DNA of 8,212 nucleotides from the NCBI GenBank assembly GCA_016196785.1, contig JACPXA010000169.1, forward strand, positions 1 through 8,212, given 5' to 3'. Positions 1 to 5,800 of this stretch are shown one piece after another. Position 1 is the first letter of the stretch; each line of letters starts with the position of its first letter. Both the position numbers and the translations under genes were made by a program. The notes under the pieces are model-generated. The model was not told the origin of the DNA, did no database searches, and saw only the letters and a program-made list of their open reading frames with translations. The DNA is from Elusimicrobiota bacterium (lineage in GTDB: Bacteria > Elusimicrobiota > Elusimicrobia > 2-01-FULL-59-12 > JACPXA01).

Positions 1-48
1 CTACACGAGAGGGGCTAACGGAACGGTAACTTTTCGATGACAACATTG

Positions 49-885
49 TTAGCATTCATGGCGCGAGAGGCGCGCTGGCGTCGGGGCGCCATTCACCGAA
101 TCGCGCAGAGAATGAGGCGCGGCCGAGTCGGGACGGGACTCCGCCGCAAAGACGGTGGGCGTGTAGTCTCGCAGCCTCAGTCGGTGGGTGGAGCGGTCGG
201 TGACGTACACGGCGATCCCGCAGTTGCCGGGCTTGGTGCCGGGCAGCCACGCCAAGGCTTGGTCGTAGCTCCACTGCTCCAACAGAAATCGAAAGCACCG
301 CAGGGTACCCACATGCGTCACGATCAGGACCTTCTGGCCTGCATGGTCGCGAGCAAGTATGTTCAAGAACAGATGCACCCGTTCGACGACTTGCGCAAGG
401 CTTTCCCCGCCGACGGGCCTGGCAAAGAATCCTCCGAAGGTGTCCCAGTACTCTGTGATCCACGGAAACGCGTCTTCGACCTCTGCCGTGGTCATGTCAT
501 AGGTATAGCCCGAATCCCGCTCACGGATGAAGACATGGGCCCGCACCGCCATGCGCCTCCGCTCGGCGGCCGGATAGGCGCTCAGGATCCCCTCGGTCGT
601 CTGAATGGTCCGCAGATAGCCTGAGTGGTACACGCCGTCGAACCGGCCGAATTGCTGGCGGAGTAAGCGCCCGACGGCCTCGGACTGCCTCCACCCTTCC
701 GGCGTCAACGGAATGTGATGATCGGGAATCCCCTTCACCTTGGCCCGGGCTGCTTCGTCAGGAAAGTGGATATGGTCTTTTTTCGCTTCGTTACGTTGAG
801 ATTCGGCGTGTCGGACGATCACCAACAGCGAGGGGCCCTGGGCAGACATCGATCCTGATGAGCACTTCTTGGTGGATCGGCGCAC
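49..885 (-). CDS. Histidine phosphatase family protein (phosphoglycerate mutase-like)
   Basis: A 278-residue protein of the histidine phosphatase superfamily, which removes phosphate from small molecules or proteins through a phospho-histidine intermediate. Seen directly: the N-terminal catalytic motif VRHAES with His26, a YLRTIQT segment with the conserved Arg92 that binds phosphate, an acidic FIRERDSGY segment with Glu122, and the second catalytic histidine in VTHVGT (His191). All four core residues are present, so it should be active. The GTG at 885 is chosen because a perfect AAAGGAGG lies 5 bases upstream. An ATG at 849 (residue 13 here) lacks such a site, and an in-frame ATG at 966 would run back through repeat DNA. 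No signal peptide is evident, so it is probably cytoplasmic. The substrate cannot be told from sequence. It is separated from the upstream gene by about 300 bases of repeats, so it may have its own promoter. It has no obvious link to the polysaccharide module. Confidence 0.9.
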   Translation of the reverse strand: MRRSTKKCSSGSMSAQGPSLLVIVRHAESQRNEAKKDHIHFPDEAARAKVKGIPDHHIPLTPEGWRQSEAVGRLLRQQFGRFDGVYHSGYLRTIQTTEGILSAYPAAERRRMAVRAHVFIRERDSGYTYDMTTAEVEDAFPWITEYWDTFGGFFARPVGGESLAQVVERVHLFLNILARDHAGQKVLIVTHVGTLRCFRFLLEQWSYDQALAWLPGTKPGNCGIAVYVTDRSTHRLRLRDYTPTVFAAESRPDSAAPHSLRDSVNGAPTPARLSRHEC

Positions 886-890
886 CGTGT

Positions 891-898
891 CCTCCTTT
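891..898 (-). promoter_or_regulatory. Ribosome-binding site of the histidine phosphatase gene
   Basis: Reads AAAGGAGG on the minus strand, 5 bases before the GTG at 885. It is the strongest Shine-Dalgarno match near this gene and decides the start in favour of GTG over the in-frame ATGs at 849 and 966. Confidence 0.8.
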
Positions 899-911
899 CG
901 CACGTCCACTG

Positions 912-1006
912 AAACGCAGATTCCCGCAGATCGCGACGCAGAGTGTCGCAGATTCTCCTCAGACATCTGCGGTCATCTGCGCGTGGATCAGCGGTCATCT
1001 GCGTCT
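912..1006. repeat. Palindromic intergenic repeat of CGCAGAT / ATCTGCG words
   Basis: The left half carries CGCAGAT at 915, 925 and 947 and a variant CGCAGAG at 937. The right half carries the complementary ATCTGCG at 965, 975 and 997. The words recur at about 10 to 12 bases (22 for the last interval), close to a helical turn, and the two halves can fold back on each other around position 959. The block sits just upstream of the phosphatase ribosome-binding site and shows no coding character. It resembles dispersed palindromic repeats, but whether it recurs in the genome cannot be seen from this window. Confidence 0.65.
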
Positions 1007-1019
1007 CATGGTGGTTTTG

Positions 1020-1203
1020 TCATGCGCTCTTAGAGTGCGTCCTAAAATACGTATGCGGTGGCCAAGTGGCAGAGTGACCAAGTGGCCAAGTACGAGAGAG
1101 CGACGAGAGGTTTCCATCGCCACTTTGCCACATAGCCACTTCTTCGCCACTCGGCCACTAACATGGATATTTTGGGACGCACTCTAATACCCTTCATGCG
1201 CTC
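1020..1203. repeat. 10-bp direct repeat flanking the MITE-like element (possible target-site duplication)
   Basis: TCATGCGCTC occurs at 1020-1029 and again at 1194-1203, bracketing the inverted-repeat element. The left copy is one base from the left terminus and the right copy is seven bases from the right terminus. If it is a target-site duplication, the mobile unit is 1030-1193 rather than 1031-1186. The asymmetric spacing leaves room for chance or later change. Confidence 0.45.
1031..1186. mobile_element. MITE-like palindromic element with 19-bp terminal inverted repeats
   Basis: The left end reads TAGAGTGCGTCCTAAAATA (1031-1049). The reverse complement of the right end (1168-1186) matches it at 18 of 19 positions. 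Inside, the left arm carries repeated GTGGC / AGTGGC words (1058, 1065, 1081) and the right arm the complementary GCCACT words (1119, 1135, 1146, 1154), so the arms remain partly complementary for about 50 bases. The short centre is AG-rich (about 1091-1110). There is no coding capacity for a transposase, so any mobility would need an enzyme encoded elsewhere. The right terminus overlaps the stop codon of the 1184-1747 gene. Confidence 0.6.
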
Positions 1204-1747
1204 CTTCGTGAGCCTCTGGACTGCCCACTGGCTCCGCCTCAGACGAGGGCGTCGCTGCCGGAGCGTCCGGACGCATCGAGGGTTCGGCGCTTGATGGCGC
1301 AGGCGCTTTCGACGGTTGCCACGACTGCGACGGTGCGGGCATCTGGCTTGATGGCGAGGATTGAGCCGGTGGCGACGCGCGTGGTGGAGAGGGCTCGGCA
1401 CCCTGTGGCGCCATCAGCTCCGCGCTCCCTTCCTCCTTCTTCTTGATGGTGATGGCTTGTGCAACCCGCTTGCCGTCTTGTTGCACGTATTCGACCGACG
1501 CCTCATCGCCAGGTTGGAGCTGGCGAAGCTGCAACGGCTGCTGGCCGTCGGTAATCCGCGCGTTGGGCCTGACCTCGAAGTCCTTCGTGAAAAACAGCCA
1601 CGTTCGCAGGGCGATCCGCTGTTGTTGAGGATCCACCGATTCGATCGTTCCCGACGCCATCAACGACTGCGCCGCGACGATCCCTGCCACCCCGAGGACA
1701 CCAACGGCCGTCAGCACGATCTTCACCTGTGTGCTGTTCATCCGCAT
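1184..1747 (-). CDS. Exported protein with DUF5666/OB-like small domain and Pro-rich tail
   Basis: A 187-residue protein of unknown role. Residues 1-26 form a signal peptide with a hydrophobic core and a likely cleavage after VAA, so it should be periplasmic or envelope-attached. Residues about 32-106 have the pattern of small beta-rich DUF5666-like domains: a GTIESVDP opening, an FEVRPNARI strand, and an LQPGDEASVEY turn ending in AQAITI. Assignment is by pattern only. From about residue 107 the chain is Pro, Ser, Ala and Glu-rich and probably disordered, ending in a doubled AHEG. The start is the ATG at 1747, 9 bases after AAAGGAGG; a GTG two codons earlier would be only 3 bases from it. 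A small ORF ends two bases before this start, which suggests translational coupling. The TAG stop at 1184-1186 lies in the terminal repeat of an inserted element, so the tail may be altered. Confidence 0.75.
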   Translation of the reverse strand: MRMNSTQVKIVLTAVGVLGVAGIVAAQSLMASGTIESVDPQQQRIALRTWLFFTKDFEVRPNARITDGQQPLQLRQLQPGDEASVEYVQQDGKRVAQAITIKKKEEGSAELMAPQGAEPSPPRASPPAQSSPSSQMPAPSQSWQPSKAPAPSSAEPSMRPDAPAATPSSEAEPVGSPEAHEGAHEGY

Positions 1748-1749
1748 TC

Positions 1750-1833
1750 TCACTCACCTCCTTTCCGTGTGCCATGCCACCCTATCACCTGACAGATAAC
1801 AGGTTGATAACCTTTCGGTGACGACTTCGTCAT
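1750..1833 (-). CDS. Small ORF of 27 residues, possible leader peptide
   Basis: An ATG at 1831-1833 is preceded by AAAGGAGG (1842-1849) at an ideal 8-base distance and opens a 27-codon frame ending in TGA at 1750-1752. The peptide begins MTKSSPKGYQPVICQVIGWH and ends in a charged TRKGGE. The final codons are also the ribosome-binding site of the next gene, and TGA is two bases before that gene's ATG (TGAgaATG). I do not recognise the peptide. It has no membrane segment. It could be a true small protein or a leader whose translation opens the next gene's start region, where a hairpin is possible (1783-1809). The longer in-frame extension into the gene to its right has no ribosome-binding site and is not supported. 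Confidence 0.55.
   Translation of the reverse strand: MTKSSPKGYQPVICQVIGWHGTRKGGE
1754..1764 (-). promoter_or_regulatory. Ribosome-binding site of the exported-protein gene
   Basis: Reads AAAGGAGGTGA on the minus strand, a near-complete complement of the 16S rRNA 3' end. It lies within the last codons of the upstream small ORF, so ribosomes finishing that ORF pass over it. Its spacing favours the ATG at 1747. Confidence 0.8.
1783..1809 (-). promoter_or_regulatory. Inverted repeat inside the small ORF
   Basis: TATCACCTG (1783-1791) and CAGGTTGATA (1800-1809) are complementary apart from one bulged base, with an 8-base loop. In mRNA this gives a short stem just upstream of the ribosome-binding site of the 1184-1747 gene. 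It could modulate coupling or be an operator, and no regulator is identified. Confidence 0.35.
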
Positions 1834-1841
1834 GCGTCTTC

Positions 1842-1849
1842 CCTCCTTT
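1842..1849 (-). promoter_or_regulatory. Ribosome-binding site of the 27-codon small ORF
   Basis: Reads AAAGGAGG on the minus strand, 8 bases before the ATG at 1833. Its strength and spacing are the main reason to believe the small ORF is translated. Confidence 0.65.
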
Positions 1850-1881
1850 CCAGTCTTCCAGGAGTGATCAGAACCTGTTTC

Positions 1882-1979
1882 AAACCCTCTATGCGGCTGG
1901 GAGCTAGGAGCTAAGGGCTGAGGGTCTCCGGCGGGACTGCTCCCAGCTTCTAACTCCCAGCTCCTAGCCACAGGGGTTT
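1882..1979. repeat. Imperfect palindrome of 26-bp arms, GCTGGGAGCTAGGAGC type
   Basis: The left arm 1895-1920 and the reverse complement of the right arm 1944-1969 agree at 20 of 26 positions, and every difference is a transition. An outer AAACCC / GGGTTT pair (about 1882 and 1979) extends the stem. Within each arm the word GGGAGCTAGGAGC-like is itself repetitive. It lies 12 bases after the stop of the 1991-2854 gene and fills most of the gap to the next ORF. It may act as an RNA hairpin at the end of the polysaccharide operon, although no T-run typical of an intrinsic terminator follows it. Confidence 0.6.
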
Positions 1980-1990
1980 TATAATGGCTT

Positions 1991-2854
1991 CTAGAGCCGA
2001 TCAATCCGGTAGTTATCGAACTGCACGTCCGCAAAATCGGTCCGCAAACCTGCATAGCCGCTGCCCAGGATCGGTGCGCCATCCGGTCCCCCGTTGGTAT
2101 CGATGGTCTCCAACGCCAACTCCCAGGTGCCGGTGAACTGGCGATCCACCCAGAGCTGCAGCGTCACCGACTGATCGGCATTGGTTCGAATGACGCTCTT
2201 CAGCCCTAACCAGCGCTTGCCTGGCAGCAGATTCGGGTTCGTGTCTCGCTGATAAATGGTATCCGCGCTAAACACCAGCTTCTGAGCCAGCGTGTAATAG
2301 ATCCCAAAGCGTTTCTTTTTGATAATTCCCGTGCCGTCATGCCGAAGGCCCACGTAATAGAGATTCTTCGCGTCCAGATAGCGGTTGAACAACAACACAC
2401 CGCTCCATCCACTCCGTTCAGAGCTTGTACTCACGTTCAATTTCTGGACGCAGAACGCGATGGCCTGGCTGAAATTCTCCCACTGGCTTCGGGTGACGAG
2501 TCGAAAGAGATTTTGCGGGTGCGTGCCGGCATCGGTGTCCACCGGACTGCTGAGGGCATACAAGGCCCGCCACTTGTCCGTTGCCGGTGCGTCACCCTGC
2601 ATCGTCATGCCGAGGCCGTTCTTGATGATCAACCGCCCGCCTGAATTGACCCACCAATAGGGACTGGTGCTTTCTTGCATCGTCCCGGTTTCCTCCACGA
2701 CGCCATCCGTTTGGAAATCGTAGAGATACGGAGCAGAGACCACGGCTGCCGCAACGGCCTCCGCGTTCGACGACCTCCCTCCCACACCACCCACCAGTCC
2801 CCAGAGACTGAGTCCCATCCCTACCCACCAGATCGTGCGCCGCTTCGCCCACAT
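1991..2854 (-). CDS. Secreted jelly-roll (LamG/ConA-like) domain protein
   Basis: A 287-residue protein with an N-terminal export signal: a basic MWAKRR segment followed by a Trp/Gly/Leu-rich hydrophobic stretch to about residue 25. The remainder is rich in aromatic beta-strand patterns (YLYDFQTDG near the front, GVLLFNRYLDAKNLYYVGLR in the middle, GYAGLRTDFADVQFDNYRID at the end). This closing G.GLRT...FDN.R pattern is common in concanavalin-A-like sugar-binding or glycosidase-like (DUF1080-type) domains. No catalytic residues can be named. The ATG at 2854 is chosen because AAGGGGG lies 5 bases upstream and the signal peptide begins there. An ATG at 2881, one base after the upstream stop, is possible by coupling and adds 9 residues. 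The gene follows the export fusion protein closely, so it may bind or process the exported polysaccharide. Confidence 0.8.
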   Translation of the reverse strand: MWAKRRTIWWVGMGLSLWGLVGGVGGRSSNAEAVAAAVVSAPYLYDFQTDGVVEETGTMQESTSPYWWVNSGGRLIIKNGLGMTMQGDAPATDKWRALYALSSPVDTDAGTHPQNLFRLVTRSQWENFSQAIAFCVQKLNVSTSSERSGWSGVLLFNRYLDAKNLYYVGLRHDGTGIIKKKRFGIYYTLAQKLVFSADTIYQRDTNPNLLPGKRWLGLKSVIRTNADQSVTLQLWVDRQFTGTWELALETIDTNGGPDGAPILGSGYAGLRTDFADVQFDNYRIDRL

Positions 2855-2882
2855 GTCAACCCCCTTCCCGCTAGAGTCCATC

Positions 2883-5800
2883 TCAAAACCTGAACTGGAG
2901 CTTGAGGCCCACCTGACTACTTTGATACGAAGGGGTCCGGCTCATGGAAAACGTCGGCCTGAAGGAGATCTTCTTCCTCCACCAAATCGGCGCTTCCAAT
3001 TCAAGCTCTTGGCTGAACTGCGCGCGCGAGGCTTCTTCCTGCCCATATCCCGGAAGATACCGGGCGAAGAGCTCGAATCCCTCCCAGAATTGGGCATGCC
3101 ATTCCGGACCGACTTGATGCAGCATCAGTTGCCGCGGACTATAGTAGTTGAGGCTCACCTGCTGGGTATGGTCAAACGTGAAGCGGTACATCAGGCGCAC
3201 CGACGGCAGAAGCATGCCCAATCCCGTCGAGGTTTCCGCGATGGCGGTGTAGCGGGTGTTGTCGTCCGACAGGGAGGACAACTTGGCCGACGCCGAGGCC
3301 CGCCAGAGACCCTGGGGCTTCACATCGCCTCGCAGGCTGACGTATCGATCGCGCACCCCGGCGTTCAAGGCCCGCGCGGTCTCAACGGGGGTGTGGCCGA
3401 CTTCGACGTCGGTCGTGAAAGAGTCCAACCAACGGGAACGCAGGGAGCCTAACGCCGTGATCCCGGTCGCGGTGTCCCCGCTGAACCAATGGCCCAGGAC
3501 GTCGGCGCTCACTTGATGGAACAACCCTAGATTGATGGTGGTCCCAAGACCTCCACCGGATGCGATGACATCCGACACACCGGATTCATGGAACCACCCT
3601 GAGCGGTGTCTCAGGCGCCACAACGTGGGGCCGATCGTCCACGATCCCACGTCTTGACCCCCGACCACACTCTGACGATGCCGGTTGTCCTGATGAAACG
3701 ACACCGACGGGGCCCACACCCATGTGGGGTTGCCCTCGCGCACGTCCTCGGCAATCTGGAGGATGTCCGGAGAGGGGGCCATCTGCACGGTCTGGTTCAG
3801 CAGCGCGCGCCCCGCCCGTGGGTTGTCGGCGATAAAGTTGAGACGCGCGTGCTCGACCAGCATGAGCGCTTCCGGCACCTGCTCACCTTGGAGACAGGCC
3901 AGCCACTTGCGCGCCTCCCGGAACCGCCCCTCCCACATCGCCTGCCTCGCTAACGTGAGGTACATCAGCGTAAACGGACTGTGGTAGGCGACGTGCTCCA
4001 GCAGCCGATGCGCCGGGGAGAAGACCGGAGGTTCTAGCCGCGTCAAGAGCAAGGGATCTTTCGAGCGGACGTTCAACCCATGGGAGTCTTGGCGAAACGT
4101 CAGGCCGAACACGTCCCGGGTCAGCTTGAGGTTCGTGGGGGCCGCCTCAGGGACATTCGGGACGCTCATTTGCCCGAAATCGCTTTCCGGATAGGCATAG
4201 GCCATCGGCGTCGTCCCGAGATGCGTGTGGATGGTCGCTTGCGACAAGCGATAGTCGGCGGCAATCCGGTTCTTCCACTCCGTCGAGGTTTCAAGACGCT
4301 GTTCGTCTTTCAACCACTGCCGATTCAAGAGAAAGAGGCCGGTGCGTCCCTCCGCATCGATCGGAATCGAGAGATGGGCATAGGCCCCATGCGCTTGAAT
4401 CTCCCAGCGTCCGGTCCGCTGATACCGGGCCACCTGGTCCCACGAGGCATACCCCGGCAGATTTCGCTCGACGTTGACGAGCGGGACGAACATCGTGGCC
4501 TTGAACCCATAGCGAGCCAGAATGGGATCGGCGTGCTCAAAGCTGTCGAGCCGCGCATCATCGAACGTGATGAGGACTGGATGCTCCGGCAACTCCAGGG
4601 TACCTTGATACCACGCCCGCACGTCTTCCGTGGTGACCGGGGTAAATCCGGTCTCTTTCAAGGTGCGGATCTGCTCTTCAAACGCATGGGCCGTCATGTG
4701 AATCGGGGAGGCCAACAACGGATCCTCCAGCGAGGACACCAGGCCATGGTACCCCAAGGTCAGCAGGATCGGCCCGTGATTCGCATGGAGCCATTCGGTC
4801 ATCAGCCGTTTGCTGGCTTTGAAATTCCCCACGCCGTAGAGATACCGGGCCTGCTCGAGCATCAGGTACGGGTCGGTCGGATCGAGCTGCCGGACTCGTC
4901 GGATCAACTCGATCGCCTTGCCGGAACGGCCGGTGATGTGGTACAGGTCCGACAGCCCCGTCAAGGCTTTGATCGACCAGGGGTTCATCGTCAAGACTTT
5001 CTTATAGTAGGTCGCTGCGGCATGGAGATGATGCGTCGCTTTATCGTGCTCGGCTTTCAGCAAGAGCACCTCGCCTTTCGAGGGGTTGAGCTTGAGGTAT
5101 CGGTCGAGCGTGCTCACGTAGCGCTTCGGGTCACCGACATGATGATAGATGTCGGCCAGACGGAACAGAAACGGCTCGTCCTTCGGCGCGGGGTTGGCCA
5201 GACGCCGCTCCAACGCGCGGATCGCCTCGTCCCAATCCCCTCGGACGATGGCTTGATTCACCAAGAGGCTGAGGCCCGGATCGTATTCGGGATGGCTCTC
5301 CATCATGGTCTCCAACATCGACACGGCCTGCTCAGGCTTGCCGCTGTGGGACAAGGCCACCGCTTCCTGGTAGGAATAGGCCGGGTTGTCGGGAAAGAAC
5401 CGGCTGACCTGGGCCCAACTGTTGGCAGCCTGGGCAAAATCTCCCTGCATCGTCTGGGTCCTGGCGAGCAGCACGTAGAGCTCGGTCTCCTTGGGAAACA
5501 GGACGAGCAACTGAGTCAACAGGGCGCCGGCCTGGTCATATTGCCGCAGATCGAGCGCCAGTTGGACGATGGTGCGCCAGACCGGCAACGCCCCGAGATC
5601 GTTGAGCTCCTCATGATGCTGGCTGATCAACTGTTGCAGGTTGGCCACGGCGTGCTCGGTCTGCCCGCTGTGGTACAACGCGGAGGCTTCCTGGTACTGA
5701 TACGCCAGGTTATCCGGAAAGAGCTGGTGCACGTAGGCCCAGGTGTTGGCGGCCTCAGCGAACTCTCCTTGGAGCATGTGGGTCCTGGCCAGCAGGGGAT

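Noticed and set aside
37..624. A 195-codon plus-strand open frame
   Set aside because: Opposite the histidine phosphatase gene, which carries all catalytic motifs; the plus-strand translation shows none.
886..966. Extension of the phosphatase to the ATG at 966
   Set aside because: The added residues would be encoded partly by the CGCAGAT repeat and by the ribosome-binding site of the GTG start; the phosphatase fold does not need them.
1058..1159. Regularly spaced GTGGC/GCCAC words as a CRISPR array
   Set aside because: The words are only 5-6 bases, spacing is about 8 bases, and they invert at the centre; there are no spacers or cas genes.
1854..1882. Possible promoter TTGAAA with 17-base spacing ahead of the small ORF
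   Set aside because: The -35-like hexamer is followed at the right distance by TGGAAG, which is not a credible -10 box.
1750..2082. A 110-codon version of the small ORF starting inside the jelly-roll gene
   Set aside because: Its first part overlaps a real gene in another frame and the palindrome, and no ribosome-binding site precedes it. Only the internal ATG at 1833 has a strong one.
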